A DNA stretch of 42,576 nt from NCBI GenBank assembly GCA_016219325.1, contig JACRNH010000023.1, positions 1-42,576 of the forward strand, given 5' to 3'. The notes under the pieces were generated by a model. The model was not told where the DNA came from, did not search any database, and saw only the letters and a program-made list of their open reading frames with translations. The first letter of the stretch is position 1. Every line of letters begins with the position of its first letter. Shown in pieces: positions 21,953 through 29,103 of the stretch. The position numbers and the translations under genes were made by a program. The stretch is from Candidatus Collierbacteria bacterium (GTDB lineage Bacteria; Patescibacteriota; Microgenomatia; UBA1400; JACPES01).

Positions 21953-23642
21953 CGGCGACACTAACCATTCTTGCCTCCGCTGCATTTCTCCTCTTTAACT
22001 CAACCTTCTCACCTGTTTTTGCCGAGACTACGGCTCGCCATGGTATCCCGATCAAATCGGCGTCGGCGAATTTAACCCCCGGCGAGACATTCTCCCGATC
22101 GTCCCACAAAACTTCAATTCCCGCTTTCTCTAATTGTCCGCAAATTTCTTCTGCTTTTCTCTTTACTCCATACTCCCTACTCTTTACTTCTACGACGTGC
22201 ACGTCGTAGGGCGCCACCGCTTTCGGCCAAATAATCCCCTTCTCATCATGAAATTTTTCAACTATGGCTGCTAACGTTCTGCCTATTCCAATTCCGTAGC
22301 AGCCCATATAATAAGGTTTTTCTTTACCGTCTTCGTCTATAAAATTGGCACCCTTCATTAATTTTGTATAGTGATATCCCAATTGGAAAATGTTCCCTAC
22401 CTCAATCCCCCGTTTCTCTACTAATTTACTTTTCCCGTCTTCAGCTAAAAATCCCGGCTGAGCCATTGCTATATCACCCTCAATATCAACAGTAAAATCT
22501 CTGTCAATATTCATATTGAGCGAATCTAGATGTTTTTTATTGACTCCGCCGTACATATTTCTTACCGTCCGGAGAGAAATATCGCCAACAATCTTAACTT
22601 TCCCTTTTAATCCGACCGGAGATATAAATCCAGGCTCGCTCCCGATACTATGGATTTCTTCAACCGTCGCATGACGTAAATGATACGCGCCAACAAGATG
22701 AGCCAATTTCGTCTCGTTAACATCGTAATCTCCGCGAATGACTGCCAGAATTAGTTGTTGGTTGTTAGTTATTGGTTGTTGGTTTTGATTAAAAAACATA
22801 ACGCATTTCATCTGTTGCCATAAAGGAAGACCATGCAGTTTCACTCCGTCTTCCATTGTCGTTCCACGGATAGCTTCGACTGTTTTATAAGGTTTTAATG
22901 GCTCATCAATATTTTTATTATCCCTTTTGAATTTCGCCACATCCTCGTGGGCCGAATATTTTCCATTTTCTGAAACAAAAAATCTTCCCTCACCTATTGC
23001 CGACTCAACCTGAAATTCATGGCAGTATTCTCCGCCAATATAACCGTTATCTGCTTCAACTTTAGTTGTAGTAAGTCCTAACCTACTAAAAATTGCTGAA
23101 TAGGTTTTTGCCATTTGCTCATAGACTTTATTAAATTCTTTATCGTTCCGGTCAAACGAATAAGCGTCTTTCATTACAAATTCCCTAACCCGCAACAATC
23201 CCCCTCTGGCCCGAATTTCGTCGCGGAATTTGGTGGAGAACTGATAAATATTAAACGGCAAATCGCGGTAACTCAACTTAAGGTTCCGAACCAAATCCAC
23301 AAACATTTCCTCGGCTGTCCCCCCCAAAGCGAATTGGAATTCGCGTCCGTCTTTAATTGTCATTAACTCAAATCCGGCCGACTGAGTCCGGTTAGTTTCC
23401 TGCCATAAATGTAAAGGGTGAAGCACCGGAACGATCATTTCCTGAGCGCCGGTTTTATCCATTTCATTTTTAATAATTGCCTTGATTTTCTCGTGGACCC
23501 GCCAGCCAAGGGGCAAAAAATAATATCTACCGGCAGTAGACTCACGGATAAATCCGCCTTTATACAATAATTTATGGCTGTCGAAAACCGCATCCGTCGG
23601 AGCGTCCCTGACAGTTTTTCCTACTAATTTTGAATACTTCAT
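21927..23642 (-). CDS. proS: Prolyl-tRNA synthetase (bacterial type)
   Basis: 571 residues, close to the bacterial ProRS length. Motif 1 GAQEMIVPVLHP, motif 2 STKFRDEIRARGGLLRVREF and motif 3 GIGIGRTLAAIVE are present; the tRNA-binding tail starts near IEVLWDDRENVSPGVKF. The editing insert (about 240-385) is present but diverged and contains NQNQQPITNNQQLIL, written in a GTTATTGGTTGTT repeat. A second repeat with a perfect 20-base palindrome encodes YDVHVV and the following SREYGVKRKAE. It has an extended -10 promoter of its own (23655-23663). A T-box lies further upstream beyond a small gene, so it may also be read from there. Confidence 0.95.
   Translation of the reverse strand: MKYSKLVGKTVRDAPTDAVFDSHKLLYKGGFIRESTAGRYYFLPLGWRVHEKIKAIIKNEMDKTGAQEMIVPVLHPLHLWQETNRTQSAGFELMTIKDGREFQFALGGTAEEMFVDLVRNLKLSYRDLPFNIYQFSTKFRDEIRARGGLLRVREFVMKDAYSFDRNDKEFNKVYEQMAKTYSAIFSRLGLTTTKVEADNGYIGGEYCHEFQVESAIGEGRFFVSENGKYSAHEDVAKFKRDNKNIDEPLKPYKTVEAIRGTTMEDGVKLHGLPLWQQMKCVMFFNQNQQPITNNQQLILAVIRGDYDVNETKLAHLVGAYHLRHATVEEIHSIGSEPGFISPVGLKGKVKIVGDISLRTVRNMYGGVNKKHLDSLNMNIDRDFTVDIEGDIAMAQPGFLAEDGKSKLVEKRGIEVGNIFQLGYHYTKLMKGANFIDEDGKEKPYYMGCYGIGIGRTLAAIVEKFHDEKGIIWPKAVAPYDVHVVEVKSREYGVKRKAEEICGQLEKAGIEVLWDDRENVSPGVKFADADLIGIPWRAVVSAKTGEKVELKRRNAAEARMVSVAELVSLLSC
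22162..22209 (-). repeat. Heptamers and perfect palindrome inside proS
   Basis: Four heptamers of the type NNTACTC (about 22162-22189) adjoin CTACGACGTG/CACGTCGTAG, a perfect 20-base palindrome at 22190-22209. Both are read in frame; the VHVV encoded by the palindrome is conserved in the family, so part of this may be chance codon choice. Confidence 0.6.
22751..22789 (-). repeat. TTGGTTGTTAG-type array inside proS
   Basis: The same degenerate heptamer type as at 12187 and 12960 (GTTGTTGGTTGTTAGTTATT) is found here within the coding sequence of the editing domain, read as Gln/Asn-rich residues. Confidence 0.7.
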
Positions 23643-23654
23643 ATTTTCCTTACT

Positions 23655-23663
23655 ATCATATCA
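23655..23663 (-). promoter_or_regulatory. Extended -10 promoter of proS
   Basis: TGA-TATGAT on the minus strand (23663-23655) with ATG 23642 twelve bases further; AAGG lies between. It would allow proS transcription independent of the upstream T-box. No convincing -35. Confidence 0.45.
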
Positions 23664-23694
23664 TCAAATCTATCGATTTATACCGCTCCCAACA

Positions 23695-24125
23695 CGTCTG
23701 CAGATGTTGGAAAAATCCTGCCGGCATATAATACCGACAAGGGTTTAGTTGGCCTCCGCCGCTAAGCCCTTTTTACTGGCCGCCATCTCTCATGGCCCGA
23801 ATCTGCTTCAATTGGTCATCTATAACAGTAAACTCTCCATCTGTTATTGACAACATCAACCCCAAACCTAGAGTCGCGCGAGTTAGTTCAAGAGATCCGA
23901 CTTTGACTGTTTTGCCCGTCAGAGATTCAAAGGCCTTCTGGCCTCTTTGCCTGATGCTTCGCAAACCATCTTCGTCCTTGACTTCTGAAAGCAATCTTGC
24001 CATTTCTGCTTCCAGAAAATTTAACGTCGCCATTCCATCTAGGCCCAATGTTTGTCTTTCTTTATCTTTTAATGTAGTCATAAAATTCTCACCTCCGTTC
24101 TTTTTAATCTCAACATCTGCAGACG
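23695..24125. repeat. 14-base inverted repeats around a small gene
   Basis: CGTCTGCAGATGTT (23695-23708) and its exact reverse complement AACATCTGCAGACG (24112-24125) bound the small gene 23773-24081, one copy just upstream of proS and the other just after the T-box terminator. This suggests a small cassette inserted between a T-box and its synthetase gene. Confidence 0.6.
23773..24081 (-). CDS. Hypothetical protein behind the T-box
   Basis: 102 residues from ATG 24081, well preceded by GGAGGTG. Helical first half (TLNFLEAEMARLLSEVKDED, RQRGQKAFESLTGKTV) and a Leu-rich second half (LELTRATLGLGLMLSITDGE). No family recognised. It is the first gene after the T-box terminator, so it should respond to uncharged tRNA along with proS if both are read through. 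A weak hairpin followed by ATTTTT lies between it and proS. A regulatory or adaptor role is only a guess. Confidence 0.6.
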   Translation of the reverse strand: MTTLKDKERQTLGLDGMATLNFLEAEMARLLSEVKDEDGLRSIRQRGQKAFESLTGKTVKVGSLELTRATLGLGLMLSITDGEFTVIDDQLKQIRAMRDGGQ

Positions 24126-24132
24126 GCAACAA

Positions 24133-24344
24133 AAAACCTCGCCTTTACCCCAAGATTTCTCTTGAAGCAAGGGCGAGGCATCTCGCGGTACCACCTTGTT
24201 TTGCTATCGTATTACTACGATAGCCTTTTAGCTGACTAACATCAGCGTTCCTTTTTTACGGTTAGACATCCGTATTGCTTGCTCGCAATCAGCATCGCTT
24301 GGCGGGAAACCAAGCTATAAACGCATTTAACGAATTGTGAATAA
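24133..24344 (-). ncRNA. T-box riboswitch leader
   Basis: On the minus strand the T-box core reads GGTGGTACCGCGAGA (24195-24181). Just before it is a perfect 9-base stem III (24216-24224 with 24203-24211, loop of four). The terminator is CCTCGCC ... GGCGAGG plus six T (about 24179-24133), with an inner hairpin CAAGA/TCTTG. Upstream are GCTGA/TCAGC (stem II-like) and GCTTGG/CCAAGC with loop TTTCCCG. Stem I is unusually short, closed by GCGTT/AACGC. A specifier cannot be fixed; CCC in the first loop would fit proline. By position it should control the small gene and proS. Confidence 0.85.
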
Positions 24345-24353
24345 AGTATATCA
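24345..24353 (-). promoter_or_regulatory. Extended -10 promoter of the T-box transcript
   Basis: TGA-TATACT on the minus strand (24353-24345). A TTGCGT 16 bases upstream could serve as a weak -35. The RNA would start near 24338, just before the first T-box stem. Confidence 0.5.
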
Positions 24354-24388
24354 GAAAATTATAAAAACGCAAATTAACCACCGGACAA

Positions 24389-24417
24389 TTGATTTTAATC
24401 GGTTTTTGCGGTAGTAT
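24389..24417 (+). promoter_or_regulatory. Promoter of the DUF433 gene
   Basis: TTGATT (24389-24394), 17 bases, TAGTAT (24412-24417), then nine bases to ATG 24427. It runs divergently from the T-box promoter. Confidence 0.55.
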
Positions 24418-24426
24418 GCAATTATC

Positions 24427-24633
24427 ATGAATTACCGCAAGTATATAATCATCAATCCCAAGGTAATGACCGGCAAGCCGGTGATAGCTGGTACTAGAAT
24501 ACCGGTAGATCTGATCCTGAAAAAGCTGGCGCGAAATATGAATGTCAGGGAACTGCTGCGGGATTATCCCCGACTGTCGCCTGCGGCGGTTAGGGCGGCA
24601 CTGGAATATGAATTTTATTGTTCCCCAGGTTAA
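24427..24633 (+). CDS. DUF433-family protein (VapB45-like antitoxin)
   Basis: 68 residues with the family core GKPVIAGTRIPVDLILKKLA and the following RELLRDYPRLSPAAVRAALEY. DUF433 proteins are winged-helix antitoxins usually paired with a downstream DUF5615 PIN-like toxin. That toxin is absent here; the next gene, overlapping it by 26 bases, is an RNHCP protein. It is either an orphan antitoxin or part of an unusual pair. Confidence 0.85.
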   Translation: MNYRKYIIINPKVMTGKPVIAGTRIPVDLILKKLARNMNVRELLRDYPRLSPAAVRAALEYEFYCSPG

Positions 24634-24907
24634 AGAGTACACCTGCGGACATTGTGGGGAAATTGTCGTTGGCGGAAGATATAATAATCATTGCCCTCAT
24701 TGTCTTTGGAGCAAACATTTAGACGATAAAGTCCCCGGCGATAGGGCTTCAGACTGCAAGTCGCTGATGGAGCCAACCGGAGTAATTCAAAAATACGGCA
24801 AATGGAGAATCGTACATCAATGTTTGAAATGCAAAAAGAAAACGGTCGTTGACAGCTCTCCTAAAGATAACGTTGATCTGATTATCAAACTCTCCTACTC
24901 CAAATAA
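24608..24907 (+). CDS. RNHCP-domain protein
   Basis: 99 residues from ATG 24608, starting inside the DUF433 gene. The zinc ribbon and RNHCP core are clear: YTCGHCGEIV, then YNNHCPHCLWSKHLD and KVPGDRASDCKSLMEP, and a second CxxC (QCLKCKKKT). The family is uncharacterised and resembles small nucleic-acid-binding zinc proteins. The N-terminal codons could start later. The last 13 bases overlap the convergent HAD gene. Confidence 0.85.
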   Translation: MNFIVPQVKEYTCGHCGEIVVGGRYNNHCPHCLWSKHLDDKVPGDRASDCKSLMEPTGVIQKYGKWRIVHQCLKCKKKTVVDSSPKDNVDLIIKLSYSK

Positions 24908-25539
24908 TCCTTAAGCTTCCATAAATTACGTTCCTTAATTACCGTATTTGCCTTAACCGCGACTTCCGGCCTCCAAGCCACTCCGCCGAAGTAAATAAAA
25001 CCATCAGCCGCCCGCGCCGCCTGCCAATCCCCTATCCCATCGCCGACACATACCGTTTTCCCTTTATGCTTGTCCATAATTTTTGACACGATTTCCCGTT
25101 TGCCGCCCTCGCGCCATAAACAAATAGATTTATCGACTCCCATAAATTCTCCATTTAAATCGAAAATCAATTTATTGGCAAATACATTTTTCCGAAAAAT
25201 CTTCAGCTTATCCGTCAAAGCGTATGAGCACTCTGTATATCCGGCCGTAACCACAAAAATGTTAGTTTTTTGGCCAACCAGCCACTCAATTAGTTTTCCG
25301 GCCCCCGGAGTTAAGTTGTTTTTATACAGTTTTCCGATGATTAATAATTCGGCCAGCGTTGGCCGTATCAACTCCAGTCGGCGGATAAAAACATCCCCAA
25401 ACGGCAGCCGGCCGCTCATCGCTTCTCTGGTCAAACGTTTAATCCTATTCCCCATATTCCTTAGTTTCCCCAACTCGTCAATTCCCTCAATTGAGGATAG
25501 AGTACTGTCAAGATCGAAAATAATATTCTGGTATTTCAT
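24895..25539 (-). CDS. HAD-family phosphatase, SerB-like
   Basis: 214 residues. Motif I is FDLDSTLSSIEG (nucleophile D in DLDST), followed by the helical cap IRPTLAELLIIGKLYKNN. Motif II lies in VVTAGYTE, motif III is probably the K of VDKSIC or GKR, and motif IV is VGDGIGDWQAA. This layout is that of phosphoserine-phosphatase-type HAD enzymes. Its ATG lies only nine bases after a terminator T-run, so it is very probably governed by attenuation (see 25548-25623). No other serine-biosynthesis gene is near, and the true substrate is open. Confidence 0.8.
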   Translation of the reverse strand: MKYQNIIFDLDSTLSSIEGIDELGKLRNMGNRIKRLTREAMSGRLPFGDVFIRRLELIRPTLAELLIIGKLYKNNLTPGAGKLIEWLVGQKTNIFVVTAGYTECSYALTDKLKIFRKNVFANKLIFDLNGEFMGVDKSICLWREGGKREIVSKIMDKHKGKTVCVGDGIGDWQAARAADGFIYFGGVAWRPEVAVKANTVIKERNLWKLKDYLE

Positions 25540-25547
25540 TGGTCAAT

Positions 25548-25623
25548 AAAAAAACCCTCCAAACGGAGGGTTAATAATTACAAATTTCCCTCCGCTTCAG
25601 GTTATAGAGCTGCCGGAGGAAAA
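25548..25623 (-). promoter_or_regulatory. Candidate riboswitch/attenuator leader of the HAD gene
   Basis: Three segments on the minus strand compete. TTTCCTCCG (25623-25615) can pair with CGGAGGGAAA (25594-25585). The same GGAGGG (25593-25588) can instead pair with CCCTCC (25570-25565). That CCCTCC can also pair with GGAGGG (25560-25555), followed by seven T (25554-25548), as a terminator. This gives anti-antiterminator, antiterminator and terminator states. The first hairpin has a 19-base loop (about GGCAGCTCTATAACCTGAAG). The class is not one I recognise. Confidence 0.6.
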
Positions 25624-25662
25624 GTTAATAGTAAAAAATAAATTGCTTTTGATCATGAGCAT

Positions 25663-25691
25663 ATGTTAGCCCCCAAATCGCAGGCTGTCAA
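25663..25691 (-). promoter_or_regulatory. Promoter of the HAD leader RNA
   Basis: TTGACA (25691-25686), 17 bases, TAACAT (25668-25663) on the minus strand. The start would be near 25656, giving a leader of about 117 bases before the HAD ATG. Confidence 0.6.
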
Positions 25692-25702
25692 CTTTCACTT
25701 TT

Positions 25703-25822
25703 TTAGCGAGAAGATGTTCTTTTGGGTGAAGTCGCCAAGACTACTCCCGCAAAAAGTAGAACGGCAATTATTAACAGGGTATAAGCAATATTGATATTAG
25801 TAAAAAAATCTTGAATATTCAT
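25703..25822 (-). CDS. Small single-span membrane protein (39 aa)
   Basis: ATG 25822 to TAA 25703-25705. MNIQDFFTNINIAY is followed by a hydrophobic span (TLLIIAVLLFAGVVLATS) and a short basic tail (PKRTSSR). The layout resembles the 42-aa protein at 13835. It has no recognisable family. Its stop lies close to the HAD leader promoter. Confidence 0.55.
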   Translation of the reverse strand: MNIQDFFTNINIAYTLLIIAVLLFAGVVLATSPKRTSSR

Positions 25823-25924
25823 AGATTTATCTTTTTCTGTCAACCACAACGATAAAACTAATCCAATGAAATATATTAAGAAAACTTTACAACTGCCAAT
25901 ATCACTTGGTCAATCAACAATTGA

Positions 25925-25999
25925 TTACGGCGCGACTTCGCGCCAATCAGTGACAGCGTCGGTGAATTGCTGGGGAGCGTTGAGGATGAGATTCGGAAC
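25925..25999 (-). pseudogene. Remnant of a surface-protein 3' end
   Basis: The minus strand reads VPNLILNAPQQFTDAVTDWR then EVAP and a stop (TAA 25925-25927). The same ending is found at 26426-26645 and at 31745. No frame continues upstream, so only about 25 codons survive. Bases 25823-25924 hold nothing recognisable. Confidence 0.7.
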
Positions 26000-26052
26000 C
26001 TCAAATATTTCTAATCTTGACAATAGCTGATTTGCAATGGTTAAATCAAACC

Positions 26053-26355
26053 ATGACTTTGACAAAACTAGACTTTCAAGCAATTAAAAAACTAGTTAGA
26101 CTAGAAATTGACGATGCTCTTGAGCAGAAGCTGGAAGAAAAGCTTGGCAGATATCCTGCCAAAGATGAGTTCAAAGAACTTGAAATAAAAATCAAATTCC
26201 TGCCGACTAAAGATGAATTCTATGTAAGCATGGACAAACTAATGAAAGAACTCTCAACAATCAGAGAAGAACTTGCCCTTACTCCATCTTTCACTCAAGT
26301 TGCGGATTTAGAAGAAAAAGTTGAAGCTTTAGAAAAACAAATTCACGCTGTTTGA
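26053..26355 (+). CDS. Hypothetical coiled-coil protein
   Basis: 100 residues from ATG 26053. It is charged and mostly helical: LTKLDFQAIKKLVRLEIDDA, then ALEQKLEEKLGRYPAKDEFK and QVADLEEKVEALEKQIHAV. There are two related segments (YPAKDEFKELE and LPTKDEFYVSM). Proteins of this plan are very common in Patescibacteria and remain uncharacterised. TTGACA (26017) and TTAAAT (26041-26046) lie upstream, the latter six bases from the ATG. It sits between two remnants of a surface-protein gene. Confidence 0.6.
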   Translation: MTLTKLDFQAIKKLVRLEIDDALEQKLEEKLGRYPAKDEFKELEIKIKFLPTKDEFYVSMDKLMKELSTIREELALTPSFTQVADLEEKVEALEKQIHAV

Positions 26356-26425
26356 GAGTTCCCAATCAATGATTTCACATACAATCTGTGTTAGAGATTA
26401 AATCTTCAAGCAATAAAATAATACT

Positions 26426-26645
26426 TCAATTATTTTTACGGCGCGCTACCTCTCTCCAATCAGTGACAGCGTCTGTGAAGGCTTGGGGGGCGTTGAGAAT
26501 GAGGTTTGGATTCCAGATGAAGGCGATGCCGGGGATGGTAGAGTTTAAACTCCCCAGATCTCTTTGGGAACTGACCTGGCCGGTTCCGTTTAATTCGGCA
26601 TCCCCGGCCACCGATCCGTAAATCACCAGTTGTTTGCTAATTTTA
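26426..26645 (-). pseudogene. 3' fragment of a surface-protein gene
   Basis: About 70 codons: KQLVIYGSVAGDAELNGTGQ, VSSQRDLGSLNSTIPGIAFI and WNPNLILNAPQAFTDAVTDW, ending RREVARRKNN-like before TGA 26426-26428. It matches the C-terminus of the protein at 31745-33185 and retains about 14 residues (IYGSVAGDAELNGT) that the latter lacks. No start or upstream part is present. Confidence 0.7.
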
Positions 26646-26647
26646 GT

Positions 26648-27433
26648 TTATATTCGCTCCGAGCTACGCCTTAGACAATCGCTACCTTCTCTCTCCATAT
26701 TGTTAGATAGCCATCCTTTTGTTTCGAGTAGATTTTTAGTCAAAATTGTTAATTCGTCTAAACTTTTCTCAATGCCTCTCTTGTTGTCAAACAATATGAA
26801 TCCCATTTCAACAATACTTTCTTTATGCAAAGCCACTCCCAAATCTATACTTTCCCACTCTTTTCCTACAACTCTATTTAACAAATCTCTGCGCCGATTT
26901 TTTGGTAAGTCAAAAAATGCCGTCCCCTCAAATAGGGCTCTTCGGCGGACGCGGTTGCTGATTCCCGGATCAATGAATATTCTGATGGCTTCATCTTTTT
27001 CAAAAGCTATATCATTCCGAGCGCTGAAAACAACTGGCGTTAATCGAGCCGTTTCTTGTTGAAACAAAATTAATTTCGGCCGAATTTCTTTGGCCAACAG
27101 AAGTGTTTTATCGTCTAAAAATCCTTGACGCAATTGGTAGTTTTCTATATCTAATCGCGATCCATTAACCTCCACGATCAAATTTCCATCATCTGCTATT
27201 CGGGGAGTTAACGTTAGTTGATTTATATAGTTAGCTATAGAGTTTTTATCAGCTAATCTTCTTGATGTCTCCGCTTCGTCTTGGTAATTTTCATTTTTGA
27301 TGTAATCAATTGCGGCCCGGCGGATAATGCTCCCCAAATCAACAAATGCAAATCCTAAGTCATTTGCCAGGCGTTGCGCTAGCGTTGTTTTTCCGGATGC
27401 CGCATATCCGACAATAATAATTACTGGGTTCAT
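26648..27433 (-). CDS. P-loop (cytidylate/shikimate-kinase-like) kinase
   Basis: 261 residues. The Walker A motif GYAASGKTTLAQRLA (9-23) is followed by FVDLGSIIRRAA, as in CMP-kinase-type enzymes that position a substrate near a DxG/S pair. A basic lid appears at NRVRRRALFEGTAFFDLPKN. The C-terminal part (about 190-261) is not familiar. It overlaps the radical-SAM gene by four bases and ends the three-gene minus-strand unit. It could phosphorylate a nucleotide or a small precursor made in this cluster; substrate not known. Confidence 0.7.
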   Translation of the reverse strand: MNPVIIIVGYAASGKTTLAQRLANDLGFAFVDLGSIIRRAAIDYIKNENYQDEAETSRRLADKNSIANYINQLTLTPRIADDGNLIVEVNGSRLDIENYQLRQGFLDDKTLLLAKEIRPKLILFQQETARLTPVVFSARNDIAFEKDEAIRIFIDPGISNRVRRRALFEGTAFFDLPKNRRRDLLNRVVGKEWESIDLGVALHKESIVEMGFILFDNKRGIEKSLDELTILTKNLLETKGWLSNNMEREGSDCLRRSSERI

Positions 27434-29103
27434 TTATGATTTAATAAATTATCAGCCGCTTGAATCAACCTGCCATTTCTTCTGTCTAGCAACCCATCAC
27501 TCGCGAATTCCCTAGCCTTTCGAATTAAATCCTCTCTACTGGTTAAAAATGATTCCATCTCAATTTTAAATTCCGCTTCTCCATCTCTTAATAGAGTCGA
27601 GGTTACTGCTTCGATCATCTCCATTTCAAGTTCTCGGAAATCAAATAATAACTTTTGGGCACTTTCTGGCTTACTGCTATTACTTCTTTTGTCAGAAGTT
27701 GTTATTGCAACTTCATTTTTCAGTCCAAAAATAAATTCATAAATATCATTTACCCACTTATCCGCTATTCCAGCCACTTTCTTTACTCTTTGATCCTTGA
27801 ATCCAGCCTCATAAAACACCAAGTCTTTTGTTCTTTGGCCTAATAAACCATTTTTTCGCAACAAGCTCAAATATGGGCTTCCCTCTTGTGCTCTCATTAC
27901 GCTTAAAGGATTAGTTACTTTCAAATACATTCCGGTTCTGCGCAAAAATTCCAGGCTTTCTTGTAACTCTTCCAAAGTCATAACATGATCAATGGGGATA
28001 AAGCCCGCCGCAACATCAATGCCAATTTCCCGCAATATTTCTATTGCTTTGTAATTCCCATTTACCGAGATTTGTTTTCCGTAACGACGCAGTTGGCTGG
28101 GTGAACCGGACTCTAGGCCAATAAAAACTCTCGTCAAACCGGCCCTGTAAAGAGTTGCCATTATGTGTCGAAGGCGCTGGTTGTATTCTTCCAAACTGGC
28201 ATCAACCGCGCTTTTGGGCAGTTTTTCGGCCCAAACATGGTCAGCTCGGGTTGAAATCGTAAACTTAATATCTAATTTTCTTTCTATTATCTCTTCCGCG
28301 ATCAATAATGCCCGCTCCTGATCACCGCAAAAATCATCATCGGTATAACTAACTATTTTTACTCCTAACTTGCTTAATCCCTGCAGTTCATCTACCACGC
28401 TTTCGACGGGAAACGACTCGCAACTAAAGCCGCCGTTGTGTATTTCCCTCACAGAACAAAAAGTGCAGTAACCGTCACAACCCCTGGAAGTTTCTGCCCA
28501 AACCACTCCTCCTAATTCATTCATAATCCGCTTGGTCGTAATCCTGGCGGGAAAATACCGATGAGAAAGATGTGATTTCTTGGTTTCAACAACCTTACCG
28601 CCGCCATCTAAATAAGTAATGCCCGGCACCTGATCGAGATTAACAATCCCCCGAATCATTTCCACCAACGCTTCTATGGTACTTTCTCCTTCGCCTCTCG
28701 CCATAATGGCATCGGGAAATAATTTTAGCAATGGTAAAGCCGCAAACGAAGGTACCGCTCCTCCCATAACCACGATTGGTTGCTTTTCATTGGTTAAAGA
28801 CAAAGCCCGGATAGCATCCATTAATTCCTGCGCCTGTTCAACCGCGCCAATTTTTAGTGATATTCCTAAAATATCAGGACTTTTTTCTTCAACACATTCC
28901 GCTAATTTATTAATGTCCGGATCTAATTGCAAATCAACATGATCTACATTTACCGAATTTCCAAATTCGCCTAATAAGTGTCCGGCCAAGACTTCAACTC
29001 CTAGGCTTTCGCCAATAGCCGCTCCGTGTTTACCGGAAAAAGTGGAAACGAAAAAAACTTTAATTGGATTTAATAAATCGCTTTCTGGAGACGGCATATT
29101 CAT
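27430..29103 (-). CDS. B12-binding radical SAM protein
   Basis: 557 residues. The N-terminal 150 residues look like a cobalamin-binding domain (VDHVDLQLDPDINKLAECVE, SPDILGISLKIGAVEQAQEL, PIVVMGGAVPSF) without a clear DxHxxG motif. The radical SAM cluster is C209-x3-C213-x2-C216 in SRGCDGYCTFC. A GLESGS motif (VFIGLESGSPSQLRRYGKQ) is typical of this class. A long C-terminal helical extension follows. Members perform methylations, ring changes or thioether formation. It overlaps the sulfotransferase-like gene by four bases. Product unknown. Confidence 0.88.
   Translation of the reverse strand: MNMPSPESDLLNPIKVFFVSTFSGKHGAAIGESLGVEVLAGHLLGEFGNSVNVDHVDLQLDPDINKLAECVEEKSPDILGISLKIGAVEQAQELMDAIRALSLTNEKQPIVVMGGAVPSFAALPLLKLFPDAIMARGEGESTIEALVEMIRGIVNLDQVPGITYLDGGGKVVETKKSHLSHRYFPARITTKRIMNELGGVVWAETSRGCDGYCTFCSVREIHNGGFSCESFPVESVVDELQGLSKLGVKIVSYTDDDFCGDQERALLIAEEIIERKLDIKFTISTRADHVWAEKLPKSAVDASLEEYNQRLRHIMATLYRAGLTRVFIGLESGSPSQLRRYGKQISVNGNYKAIEILREIGIDVAAGFIPIDHVMTLEELQESLEFLRRTGMYLKVTNPLSVMRAQEGSPYLSLLRKNGLLGQRTKDLVFYEAGFKDQRVKKVAGIADKWVNDIYEFIFGLKNEVAITTSDKRSNSSKPESAQKLLFDFRELEMEMIEAVTSTLLRDGEAEFKIEMESFLTSREDLIRKAREFASDGLLDRRNGRLIQAADNLLNHK

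Noticed and set aside
26426..26626. Short intact gene of 66 aa
   Set aside because: It corresponds only to the last part of a surface-protein family and its frame continues upstream of the first ATG in homologous sequence, so it is a fragment.
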